DNA of 64,000 nucleotides, taken from assembly GCA_023511295.1 (NCBI GenBank), contig JAIMBT010000002.1, positions 62,001-126,000 on the forward strand, written 5' to 3'. Within the stretch, counting starts at the first letter, position 1; each line of letters starts with the position of its first letter. Below are positions 8,837-17,757 of the stretch, in pieces. Source of the stretch: Alicyclobacillus sp. (lineage in GTDB: Bacteria > Bacillota > Bacilli > Alicyclobacillales > Alicyclobacillaceae). The notes beneath the pieces were generated by a model, which saw nothing but the letters and a program-made list of their open reading frames with translations, was not told where the DNA came from and searched no databases. Made by a program: the position numbers and the translations under genes.

Positions 8837-10274
8837 CCTGTCGTCGCCCGGTCAAGTCGCACAATACCGGGCGGCTGCCAGGAACCAGTCGGCGCAGAGC
8901 CGTGACGGCGACCTCGTCGCCGGTAAAGCGGCAAGTGACTGTGTCCGAATGGGGAGTCTCCACATACTGCCATTTCATCTCAAACGTCGTCGGGTCTCGC
9001 CAAGCTCCGCACGCTGCGATGCGCAGGGGCTCCGCGAGCGTCGCCTCGAGCGGACCCACGCGCGTGCGGTCGGCGGCGAGCGTCGTCTGTTGCACCTTCC
9101 AGCTGCCGATGCCGCACGCCACTGCGTGTTCCCCCGTCGCGGTTCGGAGTTCCATCATCGCCTCATCCCGTCGAAACGCCACACGCACATGGGTGATGCC
9201 CAGTTCATTCGGGTCCACCCGATACACCCCGTCCCAACGGGACGGCTCGGCCGGTGCGGTGCCGCTCGACACCGTCGGCAGCGCCGAGACGGGGTCCGGC
9301 CGGTCGACCGGTGGGCCGACCGTCGGATGGCGCTCGAGCAGAGGCAGGAGGTGTGTCCAGATACCGTCCAGGACCTGCTGCATCTGGACGGTGCAGCCGG
9401 TCACCACCACGACCGACTCGTGCTCGGGCATCACCACAAAGAACTGCCCGAACGCACCGTCGCCGCGGTAGGCGCCGTAGCGACACCGCCAGAACTGGTA
9501 GCCGTACCCCTGCCGCCAGTCGACGCCGCCGCCTTCGCTCGGCGTCTGCCAGGCCGTCGCTTCGTCCAGCCAGTCGGCGGGCAGCAGTTGCCGTTCCCGC
9601 CAGGAACCGCGCTGTAAGCACAGCTGTGCGAACTGCGCCACGTCTTCCGTGCGCAGGCGAAGCCCCCATCCACCCGTGTTCACCCCGCGCGGACAGGTTT
9701 CCCAAACCGGGTTGGGGATACCGAGCGGATCGAACAAACGCGGACGCAGGTAGTCCAGCAACCGCTCTCCGGTCACCCGCTGCAGGATGGCGGACAGCAT
9801 GTACGTCGCCCCGCTGTTGTAGACGAAGCGCGTCCCTGGCGCAAACACGACCGGCGCATCCAAAAACGCCTGCACCCAGTCGCCATCCGGGTCATTCCAG
9901 AGCGCGGGGAGGGTGTCGCTCGCGTGACCGGTCGTCATCGTCAACAGGTGGCGGACCTGTATCTCGGGCCCGGTCGACGGTGCCGAGCACTCCGGAAAGA
10001 AGGATTGGACGGGCTGGTGCAGCGTCAAACGCCCCTCTGAAATCGCCAGGCCGACGGCCGCGGACGTGAAACTTTTGCTGAGCGAGTTCAGGGTGTGCGG
10101 GCACTCCGGGTGGTACGGGTGCCAGAATGTCTCCGCGACCACTTTGCCGCGGTGCAGCCAAAGGAGGCTGTGCAGTTCCACCCCGGCCTCCACGGCTTCG
10201 CGGGCCAGCGCTGCTGCGGCGCGGGCATACGGTTTTTGCTCGGAGGCGGGCAGCCGCGGCAACGGGTCTAACAC
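8808..10274 (-). CDS. Beta-lactamase-fold serine hydrolase
   Basis: The protein is 488 aa. The SxxK motif is SLSK (nucleophile Ser-Lys) and the second motif is YNSG, both typical of class C/penicillin-binding-protein-like serine hydrolases. A C-terminal beta-rich extension of about 150 residues follows. No signal peptide is present. The GTG start at 10,272-10,274 overlaps the stop of the upstream kinase gene by 7 bases and has AAGGGGGA upstream, so translation is probably coupled. It is the second such hydrolase in the island and may act on a different D-amino-acid or ester bond. The substrate is unknown. Confidence 0.85.
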   Translation of the reverse strand: MLDPLPRLPASEQKPYARAAAALAREAVEAGVELHSLLWLHRGKVVAETFWHPYHPECPHTLNSLSKSFTSAAVGLAISEGRLTLHQPVQSFFPECSAPSTGPEIQVRHLLTMTTGHASDTLPALWNDPDGDWVQAFLDAPVVFAPGTRFVYNSGATYMLSAILQRVTGERLLDYLRPRLFDPLGIPNPVWETCPRGVNTGGWGLRLRTEDVAQFAQLCLQRGSWRERQLLPADWLDEATAWQTPSEGGGVDWRQGYGYQFWRCRYGAYRGDGAFGQFFVVMPEHESVVVVTGCTVQMQQVLDGIWTHLLPLLERHPTVGPPVDRPDPVSALPTVSSGTAPAEPSRWDGVYRVDPNELGITHVRVAFRRDEAMMELRTATGEHAVACGIGSWKVQQTTLAADRTRVGPLEATLAEPLRIAACGAWRDPTTFEMKWQYVETPHSDTVTCRFTGDEVAVTALRRLVPGSRPVLCDLTGRRQVTQTVDPPS

Positions 10275-11239
10275 GACGGCTCCCCCTTGACAGCGGAGAC
10301 CAGCCGGCGCGCGCGCCACACCGCACCGACCGCAGGTCGCTCGCTGAGTGGAACGAGCGCAACGTCTGGAAGGTCGCGCTCCAGGTGGGCAGCAATCTCG
10401 TTCCTTAACACGTCGGTCTGTTGCAGCAGGCCGCCCGCCAGCACGACGGTGGGCCCGACCTCCCCCTTCAACTGCGACCACACCGACGCCACCATCTGCG
10501 CCAACTGTCGGCCGCTGTCCGCCACAATGCGCTGCGCGACGGCGTCGCCGCCATGGGCGGCTGCAAGCACATGGCGGGCAAACGACGCCACAGTTCCAAC
10601 CGGATGGGGCGAGCCGTACACAGCCGGAATCAGTTCACCTGGTTCGCGCAAACGAAAGACCTCTGCCGCGTTCTGCCACAGACTGGTCGCCGGCCCGCGG
10701 CCCTCCGCTGCCTGGATGGCGGCCATCAGCCCTTGGCGGCCGATGTCGTAGCCCCCGCCTTCGTCGCCAATCAAGCTCCCGTATCCTCCGGCTCGAGCGG
10801 TGTGACCGTGCCAGTCTTCGCCGACCGCGATGCTCCCCGTCCCGGCTATCACGACAATTCCCGATTCGCCCGCGGTCCCAGCACTGAGTGCCGCCATCGC
10901 GTCGTTGGTCACTTCGATGCGGGCTGCCGGGAACCGCTCGCGCATGGAGCTGAGAACGGCGGAAACCTGAGCTTGGCGGTCGACGCCGGAGAGGCACAGG
11001 GACATCGCGACGACCGCGTCGCGCGCGGCCCCCACCTCCGCTAAGCCGGTCTCGACCAACGCGGTGATGGTGTCCATGGCCTGGTTGTGGCCCACGGTGT
11101 TCGGATTGCTCGCGCCGCCGACCGCCGAGGCAGAGCGACCGCTGCCAAGGTCGCACAGCACAATCTCCGTCTTACTTCCCCCGCCATCCACGCCGACGAG
11201 CCACGTCTCTTCATTCATGCGTGTGGTCTGGTTGACCAT
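10268..11239 (-). CDS. murK: BadF/BadG-family amino-sugar kinase, probable MurNAc/GlcNAc kinase
   Basis: The protein is 323 aa and belongs to the actin-like ATPase family: GVDGGGSKTE (phosphate-1 loop, residues 16-25), AGTGSIAVG (adenosine/phosphate-2 region) and a C-terminal LAGGLL loop. In Clostridium acetobutylicum a BadF/BadG-family enzyme, MurK, phosphorylates MurNAc and GlcNAc. Together with murQ, nagZ and namZ this makes MurNAc-6-phosphate formation the best guess (inference; the family also includes plain GlcNAc kinases). The ATG at 11,239 follows TGAGG; an internal ATG at 11,218 is an alternative. The gene lies 9 bases after the PIG-L gene and overlaps the next gene by 7 bases. Confidence 0.85.
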   Translation of the reverse strand: MVNQTTRMNEETWLVGVDGGGSKTEIVLCDLGSGRSASAVGGASNPNTVGHNQAMDTITALVETGLAEVGAARDAVVAMSLCLSGVDRQAQVSAVLSSMRERFPAARIEVTNDAMAALSAGTAGESGIVVIAGTGSIAVGEDWHGHTARAGGYGSLIGDEGGGYDIGRQGLMAAIQAAEGRGPATSLWQNAAEVFRLREPGELIPAVYGSPHPVGTVASFARHVLAAAHGGDAVAQRIVADSGRQLAQMVASVWSQLKGEVGPTVVLAGGLLQQTDVLRNEIAAHLERDLPDVALVPLSERPAVGAVWRARRLVSAVKGEPSC

Positions 11240-11248
11240 GTCGTTGCC

Positions 11249-11956
11249 TCAGTCGAAGTACTGCACGCGCTTCGTCAATGCCCCGCGCGGCACGGCAAAC
11301 GCCTGGGCGCGTTTGAACCCAGCCGGCGCGCCGCGAACGATGGTCAGCGCTTTGTAGTACTCGATGAACGGGAATCCGGAGGTCTCGCCGCGCGCGTATG
11401 CGTACACGTTCATCGCCTTCACCCACGTTTCGTACGCATCCTCCGGAATGTCGACGAACACTTCGGGCTGGAAGTCGTACGGGTCTTCCCAGTTGTCAGC
11501 GTAAAACAGACGGCGCGCATAGTGAGCAGGCAGTGCCCGCTCGATGGTGGGGAGTGCGGCGTAGAAGTGCGCGTCCTGGACAATCCAGTGCGTGTTCTCG
11601 TGGTCTTTGTGGATGCTGCCCTTCCAGTGCGTGATGATGATGTCGGGTTTCACCTCGCGGATGACGTCTGCAACCTCGTACTTAATCTCTTCGTTCAGCG
11701 GCAGCTCTGCGTCCTTGTAGGCGAGGAAGCGCACATCCGCACCGATGATGTCGGCAAACCGGTGGGCCTCTTCAATCTTTTGCTTGGCGTAGTCGTCAGG
11801 GGAGAGCCGAGGATGCCCTTTCTCTCCCGGCGTCAGGTGCAGGAATGTCGCCTTGTGGCCCGCCTGCGTGTACTTGGCCATCACAGCCCCAGCGGTCAGG
11901 TCCATATCGCCCGCATGGCCGCCGATGGCGAGGATGTGGTGTTTGGTTTCCGCCAT
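11249..11956 (-). CDS. PIG-L family amino-sugar deacetylase-like protein
   Basis: The protein is 235 aa and has the LmbE/PIG-L fold. The family hydrolyses N-acetyl groups from GlcNAc-containing substrates with a zinc set built on HPDD. Here the first motif reads GGHAGDMD (His14, Asp17): the metal ligands His and Asp remain, but the residue usually serving as general base is Gly16. The second metal region HKDHENT is intact. Either the family branch uses another base or the protein has a different activity. The ATG follows GGAGGAG. It sits between a tandem GNAT gene and the BadF kinase, so an amino-sugar substrate is likely (inference). Confidence 0.82.
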   Translation of the reverse strand: MAETKHHILAIGGHAGDMDLTAGAVMAKYTQAGHKATFLHLTPGEKGHPRLSPDDYAKQKIEEAHRFADIIGADVRFLAYKDAELPLNEEIKYEVADVIREVKPDIIITHWKGSIHKDHENTHWIVQDAHFYAALPTIERALPAHYARRLFYADNWEDPYDFQPEVFVDIPEDAYETWVKAMNVYAYARGETSGFPFIEYYKALTIVRGAPAGFKRAQAFAVPRGALTKRVQYFD

Positions 11957-11978
11957 GCCAATCTCCTCCTCTCAGTGG

Positions 11979-12923
11979 TTACTGCAGCTCTTTGCGCATC
12001 ACGTCAAACCGCCGCGTGATATGGAAACCCGCGCGGTCGTAGAGCCGTCCGGCCGGGCTCGTCTCGCCAGTCCACAGGAACCAGGCGTTGTGCAGCCCTC
12101 GGGCTTTCATCTCCTGCAGACACTGGTAGAGCAGGATTTTTCCGAGGCCGGTACCGCGGAGGTCCTCGTCGACTCCGAACGGCCCGAAGCGCTCGCCGAC
12201 ACCGTCGTAGGCCCCGTACATGCAAAAGCCGACCACCCGGTCATCGCGGTGCGCGACCAAGACGTGGTCGAGTGAGACGCCCCCGGCAATCGCTTCGCGG
12301 ACGGCTCGTGCCCAATCTGGATTGAACTTGCGGTCGTTGAACTCAACGACCTGCGTGATGAACTTCGGCGTCAGCGTTTCGAACACATAGCCCTCCTGCT
12401 GACGCTGCTCCATGAGTTGCAGGACGTCGTCCGGTATCCGGTAGTCGACGAGGTTCTTGTCCATCGCCACACACGGGTACAGGCGCGTGAACCCCTGCTG
12501 CTCCAGAAAAGCCCGTCCGGCGGGATAACGCGCGCTGTCCATACCCGGAACAAAGTAGTTCGGCGCATAGGACGAAAAGAACACGTAGCGGCGCCCCTTC
12601 TGCCGGAAGAACGCCTCCGCCGCAGCGAACAACCCTTTCGCAATCCCTTTGCGGCGCCGGGCCGGGTCGACGAAGAACGCCGTGATCCAGCCGTTGTCCG
12701 GTTCTAAATCTGCCCCGGAGAGCGGGAGCTTGCGGACGATACAGAGGGCAAACCCGACCACACGTCCCGCTTCCTCGTCCAACAACAGCCCGTCCGCGTC
12801 GAAATTCGGGTCGACCAACACGCGCTTGACGAACAGGTCCATCGAGATGGGCTCTTCTGGGCACGCTCGGTTCCACAGGTCCACAATCTGGCGTTCATCG
12901 CCGCTGCGGTAGCATCGAATCAC
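11979..12923 (-). CDS. Tandem GNAT acetyltransferase
   Basis: The protein is 314 aa with two GNAT domains: residues ~1-150, whose acetyl-CoA loop is RRRKGIAKGLF, and ~160-314, with the loop LRGTGLGKILL. C. acetobutylicum has a GNAT (GlmA) next to its MurK kinase that acetylates glucosamine of de-N-acetylated peptidoglycan. The pairing with a BadF kinase and a PIG-L protein makes a similar role plausible (inference). It is the first gene of the leftward operon; the stop lies 22 bases before the PIG-L start. The ATG at 12,921-12,923 has a GGGGGGAT-type site upstream. Confidence 0.82.
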   Translation of the reverse strand: MIRCYRSGDERQIVDLWNRACPEEPISMDLFVKRVLVDPNFDADGLLLDEEAGRVVGFALCIVRKLPLSGADLEPDNGWITAFFVDPARRRKGIAKGLFAAAEAFFRQKGRRYVFFSSYAPNYFVPGMDSARYPAGRAFLEQQGFTRLYPCVAMDKNLVDYRIPDDVLQLMEQRQQEGYVFETLTPKFITQVVEFNDRKFNPDWARAVREAIAGGVSLDHVLVAHRDDRVVGFCMYGAYDGVGERFGPFGVDEDLRGTGLGKILLYQCLQEMKARGLHNAWFLWTGETSPAGRLYDRAGFHITRRFDVMRKELQ

Positions 12924-13041
12924 TGGCTATCCCCCCAAGCCTTTCCCACATCGTGAATCCGTTTACACTGGTTGACAGGCACAACCGCTGGAGACGGAAT
13001 TCTACTCTCACGGTACCTGTACACCGGACGATAGTCAACAT

Positions 13042-13068
13042 ATTATATCAATCATACGGTGAAATTTT
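13042..13068 (-). promoter_or_regulatory. Candidate promoter and operator of the leftward recycling operon
   Basis: In an AT-rich gap, a perfect TATAAT lies on the minus strand at 13,042-13,047, about 120 bases upstream of the tandem GNAT start. The expected -35 position (13,065-13,070, TCAAAA) is weak. It overlaps the element GTGAAATTTT at 13,059-13,068, which also occurs in front of oppA and, in the form CGAAATTTCG, beside the RpiR regulator gene. This is a candidate binding site for that regulator; the binding is inference. Confidence 0.45.
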
Positions 13069-13125
13069 GATTTATTTTTACAGACCGTGCGCTGACGCTG
13101 GCCTTCTCCCCGACCGAACCTCGCT

Positions 13126-13154
13126 TTGACAGCGTTTGCGCGGTCCTCTATGGT
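13126..13154 (+). promoter_or_regulatory. Sigma-A promoter of the GH20-like gene
   Basis: TTGACA at 13,126-13,131 and TATGGT at 13,149-13,154 are separated by exactly 17 bases. The start codon of the GH20-like gene lies about 41 bases further on. This is the best sigma-A match in the first half of the window. Confidence 0.75.
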
Positions 13155-13195
13155 GATGGGCAGGACGGCGTCTTCACACGAGGGGAGGATGTGAC

Positions 13196-15157
13196 ATGAG
13201 AATCTGTTTTACAGGCGATGTCGATCCGCTGCTTCCTGGCATCGTCGAACTGCTGCCAGAGCTTGGGTGCTCGATGGACGACGGCGGCATCCGCGTGCGC
13301 GTGGAGCGTGCACCGGGTGACCTGGTGGTCGCCTACGAGGAGGGGGCAGCGTTCATCCGCTTTGACCAGCGGCACCACTTCTTCCGCGGCCTCGGCATCC
13401 TGGTGGAGCGTATCCGGGGAGGTCGCGAGGGCCGCACCGTGGAGACCCCACAGTTTGACACCGTGGGCCCGATGTTCGACGTCTCCCGCAACGCTGTCCT
13501 CACGGTGGACACCTGCCGGGCGCTGTTCCGGAAGCTTGCCTTGATGGGCCTGAATGCGGCGATGCTGTACATGGAGGACGTGTACGAGATTCCGAGCCAA
13601 CCGTACTTCGGCTACCTGCGCGGCCGCTACACCGCCCAGGAACTGCGTGAGATAGACGATTATGGCTGGCAGTTCGGCATCGAAGTGATTCCGAGCATTC
13701 AGACGCTCGCACACCTCGACGAGTTTCTCAAGTGGCAGGCGGCCAAGCCGTACCGCGACACGCGCGGCGTGTTGCTCACCGACGCACCGGTGACGTACGA
13801 ACTGATTGAACAGATGATCTCCACCATCGCAGGCACCTTCCGCTCGCGCCGCATCCACATCGGCATGGACGAGTCGGAAGATCTCGGCCGCGGCCGCCAC
13901 CTCGACCGCTTCGGGTTCGAGCCTCGTTTCGACATCTTCTCGCGGCACTTGCACCGCGTTCTCGAGATGGTCCGGCAGCACAGGCTCCAGCCGATGATGT
14001 GGAGCGACATGTTGCTCAAGCTCGCGTCGCAGTCCGGTGAAGACTACTACGCGGGAGCTGACCGCCTCCCGCAGCACATCGTGGAGCAGACGCCGAAAGA
14101 CGTCCAGATGGTCTATTGGGACTACTACCACCTCGAGGAGGACCACTACCGCCGCCTCATTCAAATCCACCAACAGTTCGGCACCACTCCTGCATTTGCC
14201 GGCGGCATCTGGGTCTGGAATACGTTTGGGGCCAACTACGCGTTTTCGATGGCGGCGTCGGAATCCGCGTTGCGGGCCTGCAAACAGACGGGCGTCCGCG
14301 ACGTGTACATCACACTCTGGGGTGACGACGGGAACGAGAGCAACGTGTGGTACAGCCTCGCTGGACTCGTCGCCATTGCCGAGCACGCCTACGCTTCGGC
14401 CCCAGACCGCGACGTCATCCGGGCGCGCGTGCAATTCCTGACGGGACTGGCCTGGGAGGATTACTTCCGGCTCACCCGCCTGGACGAAGTGCCCGGTACT
14501 CTGCCTGGGAATCCGCACTGGGACAACCCGTCGAAGTTCCTACTGTGGCAAGACCTGCTGCTCGGCCTGCTGGATGGCCATGTCGCCGGCCTCCCCCTCA
14601 AAGCCCACTACGAATCGCTGGCCGTCGCGTTTCGCACCGCCCGCCAGACATCGCCCGAGCCTGACACCGGCTGGGTGTTCGAGGTGCCCCAGCGGCTGTC
14701 GGAAGTGCTCGCTGTGAAGGCCGAACTGGGTAACGAGATCCGCCGCGCCTACCGCAGCGTTCAGGGCGGTCCAGGTTCAGCCGAGGATGCCCGTGACGCG
14801 AACACAGCCAAGGCCGCTCTGGACCGCATCGCGTCGATGGTCCTGCCGGACTTGGAGGAACGCGTTCGCAGGCTTCGCGACGCGCACCAACGCCAGTGGA
14901 TGCGGACGTACAAGCCTTTCGGCTGGGAAGTGATAGACATCCGTTACGGCGGTCTGCTCGCGCGCATCGACTCCGCGAAACAACGGCTCACCCAGTTCAT
15001 CGCAGGCGAGGTGGCGCACCTCGAAGAACTCGAGGCCGACCGGCTGCCGTTTGCCGGCGAACCGCACACTTCGGGCGGCGTCGGTCGCGTCGGCTACTAC
15101 TACCGGGCCGCAACGCCGAACGCGTTCTTCCACGTCCTGCCGACGGCTGGCTGGTAA
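13196..15157 (+). CDS. GH20-like beta-N-acetylhexosaminidase
   Basis: The protein is 653 aa. A short N-terminal domain precedes a TIM-barrel in which HIGMDES carries the Asp-Glu pair used by GH20 enzymes for substrate-assisted catalysis. Upstream strands such as EVIPSIQTLAHL fit the same fold. A helical C-terminal region of about 200 residues follows. There is no signal peptide, so it should act on imported GlcNAc- or GalNAc-containing fragments. The ATG has GAGGGGAGGA upstream and a good sigma-A promoter. It is transcribed away from the leftward operon and meets the anmK-namZ pair tail to tail. Its specificity relative to NagZ cannot be told from sequence. Confidence 0.82.
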   Translation: MRICFTGDVDPLLPGIVELLPELGCSMDDGGIRVRVERAPGDLVVAYEEGAAFIRFDQRHHFFRGLGILVERIRGGREGRTVETPQFDTVGPMFDVSRNAVLTVDTCRALFRKLALMGLNAAMLYMEDVYEIPSQPYFGYLRGRYTAQELREIDDYGWQFGIEVIPSIQTLAHLDEFLKWQAAKPYRDTRGVLLTDAPVTYELIEQMISTIAGTFRSRRIHIGMDESEDLGRGRHLDRFGFEPRFDIFSRHLHRVLEMVRQHRLQPMMWSDMLLKLASQSGEDYYAGADRLPQHIVEQTPKDVQMVYWDYYHLEEDHYRRLIQIHQQFGTTPAFAGGIWVWNTFGANYAFSMAASESALRACKQTGVRDVYITLWGDDGNESNVWYSLAGLVAIAEHAYASAPDRDVIRARVQFLTGLAWEDYFRLTRLDEVPGTLPGNPHWDNPSKFLLWQDLLLGLLDGHVAGLPLKAHYESLAVAFRTARQTSPEPDTGWVFEVPQRLSEVLAVKAELGNEIRRAYRSVQGGPGSAEDARDANTAKAALDRIASMVLPDLEERVRRLRDAHQRQWMRTYKPFGWEVIDIRYGGLLARIDSAKQRLTQFIAGEVAHLEELEADRLPFAGEPHTSGGVGRVGYYYRAATPNAFFHVLPTAGW

Positions 15158-15196
15158 GAGACGGCACGCCTCAGGCTGCGGCGAACGGCGCGGGGG

Positions 15197-15216
15197 CCGC
15201 TCACGACCGTGAGCGG
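15197..15216. terminator. Hairpin between convergent GH20-like and anmK genes
   Basis: CCGCTCAC and GTGAGCGG form a perfect 8-base stem with a 4-base loop. It overlaps the last codons of anmK and lies 40 bases after the GH20-like stop. There is no T-run on either side, so intrinsic termination is uncertain. Confidence 0.3.
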
Positions 15217-16415
15217 TCCTCACAGGGCCGCGGCGTCCAGCGACCCAACACCACGGGGGCACGGGCGCCCGTCGCGCTCGGCAGATTGGTCGGGCGGCCG
15301 TGCACAAACTGCCACGCAAGCAGTGCGAACGCCATCGCCTCCTTCATGTCCGTGGGAATGCCGAATGTCTCCGGGGCGAGGACACGGCTCGGCTCAGCGA
15401 ACGCTTCAATCCAGTCGACGAGCGTGCGGTTGTGACGGCCGCCGCCACTCACGATGAGTTCAAACGGGCCGTTCACCACGCTGCGAATCCCCATCGCCAC
15501 GGTTCGCGCGACGAACTGCGTCAGCGTCGCCACTTGGTCCGCCGCCGACAACCCGCGCATGGCCTCACGGTACGCTGGCAGAAAGGGCACGCCGTAGCGC
15601 TCGCGCCCGGTGGACTTCGGCGGTGGTCGATGCAGGTACGCGTCGGCCCGAATCCACGCCTCCACCCGCTCGGTATCCGGTTTCCCCGAAGCAGCCCATC
15701 GGCCTTCCTCGTCAAAGGCCGACGCCCCGTCCGTCAGCTCCTGGACGAGCGCGTCCACGAGCATGTTGCCCGGCCCGGTGTCGAAGGCCGTGACCTGTGC
15801 CTTATCGGTGGCAGGGGGCAGGACCGTGATGTTCGAGATGCCGCCGATGTTGAGCACCACGCGGGTGTGCGACGGAGATGCGAGGTATCCGAAATCGAAA
15901 TAGGGAACCAGAGGCGCACCTTGTCCGCCCGCGGCGATGTCGGCCCGGCGGAAGTCCGCGACCACCGGGCACTCGGTGACACGGGCAATCACCGCGGGAT
16001 CTCCCACTTGCAACGAAGTCCCCCGTTCCGGTGCGTGGTAGACTGTCTGCCCATGTGAACCAATCACCGCGACCTCCCGAGGCGCCACATTCGCCGATGC
16101 CATCAGGGCAGCGGCTGCTTCACCGAACCAGTGACCAAGCTGGACGTCCCACTCCGCGACCGTGCGCATGGGCACGAGCGGATCGAACAGCGAAAAGACC
16201 TGCGCCCGTTGCTCCGGCGTGAACGGGAAGAACCGAGCCGCGACCAACTCCATTCCCGGGAATCCAGGCCGCACCGGCAGCACGCGCGGACCGTCCGCCG
16301 CCCCTTCCCATGGCTGGCCTGGCTCCGAAAGCTCGGTGAACCGGACCACCACGGCGTCGATCCCGTCCGCGGACGTCCCCGACATCAGGCCGACCGCCAA
16401 GCCCGAGTCCGTCAA
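15201..16415 (-). CDS. anmK: Anhydro-N-acetylmuramic acid kinase AnmK
   Basis: AnmK opens the 1,6-anhydro ring of anhydroMurNAc and phosphorylates it to MurNAc-6-phosphate, feeding MurQ. The 404-aa protein starts with the family signature GLMSGTSADGID (residues 9-20) and continues with GSHGQT, NIGGISN, FDTGPGNM and SGGGRHN, all typical. The start is TTG at 16,413-16,415, overlapping the namZ stop as TTGA, so translation is coupled to namZ. A later start was not needed because the signature begins within ten residues. Its presence implies that anhydro-ended muropeptides, products of lytic transglycosylases, are among the substrates of the island. Confidence 0.96.
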   Translation of the reverse strand: MTDSGLAVGLMSGTSADGIDAVVVRFTELSEPGQPWEGAADGPRVLPVRPGFPGMELVAARFFPFTPEQRAQVFSLFDPLVPMRTVAEWDVQLGHWFGEAAAALMASANVAPREVAVIGSHGQTVYHAPERGTSLQVGDPAVIARVTECPVVADFRRADIAAGGQGAPLVPYFDFGYLASPSHTRVVLNIGGISNITVLPPATDKAQVTAFDTGPGNMLVDALVQELTDGASAFDEEGRWAASGKPDTERVEAWIRADAYLHRPPPKSTGRERYGVPFLPAYREAMRGLSAADQVATLTQFVARTVAMGIRSVVNGPFELIVSGGGRHNRTLVDWIEAFAEPSRVLAPETFGIPTDMKEAMAFALLAWQFVHGRPTNLPSATGARAPVVLGRWTPRPCEDRSRS

Positions 16416-17590
16416 TGGTCGCGACTCCTCCCGTAGAGTTCATACGCTTCCATCTCGCGGTTGAACGCCTCGAGGTCTGCGCGTGCCTCGTCCAGGTAGT
16501 CGCTGGCACGCCCCGCTTCCACCAGCCGCCGCAGCCGATCTGTACCTGCCAACAGGTCGATGAACGGATGTCCCGGGCGGTCGAGCCCGAGAAACTGGAA
16601 TGCGTTCGGGTACAGTGCGGCGACGCCTTGCAGCAGCGTGATGCCGGTTCGGACCGGCTCGAGCGCCCGGGCGTCCGTCACGTGCAACGCGACGCCCTCG
16701 CACAACTCGCCCGTGTACTGCGAGTAGGTTGGAACGAAGTACACAGGCCGTCCCGTAACGCCTGGCAGGCCCTGCGCGTTGAACCACTTTGTCAACTCAT
16801 GCGCTTTCACAAACGGCGCACCGACCATCTCGAAGGGATGGGTCGTCCCCCGACCGAGACTGAGGTTGACACCTTCGAAGAAGCAGGTGCCTGGGTAAAG
16901 CAGGCACATATCGAGGCTGGTCGTGTTCGGCGACGACGGAACAAACGGCAACCCCGTCTCGCACAGCAGCATCGACGGCTCCCAGCCGCTCACCGGGATG
17001 ACGGTCAAGTCGCAGCGCTTCTCGAGGCGATTGTTGATGAACAACGCCAGCTCGCCCATGGTGAGGCCGTGCCGGTTGGGGATGGGGTGCATGCCGACAA
17101 ACGAGGCGAAGGCCATATCGAGGATGTTGCCTTCCCGCGTCACCCCATCAATTGGGTTCGGCCGGTCTGGCACAACGCACGGCAGCCCCAGCTCTGCACA
17201 CGCCTCGAGACAGTAGGCCAGGGTGTTCATGTTCGTATAGTAGCGGGACCCGATGTCGTGGAGGTCCACCACCAACACGTCGAGGTCAGCCAGCATCTCG
17301 GCAGTCGGCCGACGAGTGTCGCCGTACAAACTGTACGCCGGCAATCCGGTCGCCTCGTCGACCGTAGACGCGACGTGCTCCCCTTCCTTCGCGCTGTTTT
17401 TCACTCCGTGTTCCGGGCCAAACAACTTCGCGAGTTGCCACTCGCCTTCTTCGTCGCCTTCCATCATCAGCCAGATGACTGGGCGCAGCGCGGAGTCAGT
17501 CACGGTGTAATTGGACACCAGGCCGACGCGTTTGCCTCTCAGCAACGCTCGATGACGCTCCAGCAGAATCTCGATGCCTAACCGAACCAC
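16412..17590 (-). CDS. namZ: NamZ-type exo-beta-N-acetylmuramidase (GH171, DUF1343)
   Basis: The protein is 392 aa and matches the DUF1343/YbbC family, whose B. subtilis member removes terminal MurNAc from peptidoglycan fragments. Visible family segments are RVGLVSN, LFGPEHGV, VDLHDIGSRYYT, VPDRPNP and YPGTCFFEG. B. subtilis NamZ is exported; here no signal peptide is seen. I chose the GTG at 17,588-17,590, with GAGAGGAG upstream. An ATG 99 bases further upstream falls inside the predicted -10 element, so it should not be on the transcript. The stop overlaps the anmK start, linking release of MurNAc to its phosphorylation. Confidence 0.9.
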   Translation of the reverse strand: MVRLGIEILLERHRALLRGKRVGLVSNYTVTDSALRPVIWLMMEGDEEGEWQLAKLFGPEHGVKNSAKEGEHVASTVDEATGLPAYSLYGDTRRPTAEMLADLDVLVVDLHDIGSRYYTNMNTLAYCLEACAELGLPCVVPDRPNPIDGVTREGNILDMAFASFVGMHPIPNRHGLTMGELALFINNRLEKRCDLTVIPVSGWEPSMLLCETGLPFVPSSPNTTSLDMCLLYPGTCFFEGVNLSLGRGTTHPFEMVGAPFVKAHELTKWFNAQGLPGVTGRPVYFVPTYSQYTGELCEGVALHVTDARALEPVRTGITLLQGVAALYPNAFQFLGLDRPGHPFIDLLAGTDRLRRLVEAGRASDYLDEARADLEAFNREMEAYELYGRSRDH

Positions 17591-17687
17591 TTGGCAGGAC
17601 TCCTCTCCTCCGCCGCACGCCAGGTCAACGACCGGCGGTCCGGCCGTGCCGACCGCCAGACCGGAGGGCGCGGACGATTCTGAATTC

Positions 17688-17717
17688 ATCGTAGGCCAAC
17701 CAGGACCGCCTGGTCAA
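17688..17717 (-). promoter_or_regulatory. Promoter of the namZ-anmK unit
   Basis: On the minus strand TTGACC (17,712-17,717) and TACGAT (17,688-17,693) are 18 bases apart. Transcription would begin near 17,681, about 90 bases before the namZ GTG. This placement argues against the in-frame ATG at 17,689. Confidence 0.55.
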
Positions 17718-17747
17718 TATTTTATTTCAGATATATAATAGAATCAT

Positions 17748-17757
17748 CGAAATTTCG
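17748..17757. promoter_or_regulatory. CGAAATTTCG palindrome, candidate RpiR/MurR operator
   Basis: A perfect 10-base palindrome lies in the AT-rich gap between namZ and the divergent RpiR regulator gene. Its core GAAATTT recurs upstream of oppA (25,882-25,891) and of the leftward recycling operon (13,059-13,068). RpiR-family regulators commonly bind short AT-rich inverted repeats; assignment to this regulator is inference. Confidence 0.4.

Noticed and set aside
1-13195. Antimicrobial-resistance interpretation of the two beta-lactamase-fold proteins
   Set aside because: Altered second and third motifs, no signal peptide and a recycling operon context favour peptidoglycan or peptide hydrolysis over drug inactivation.
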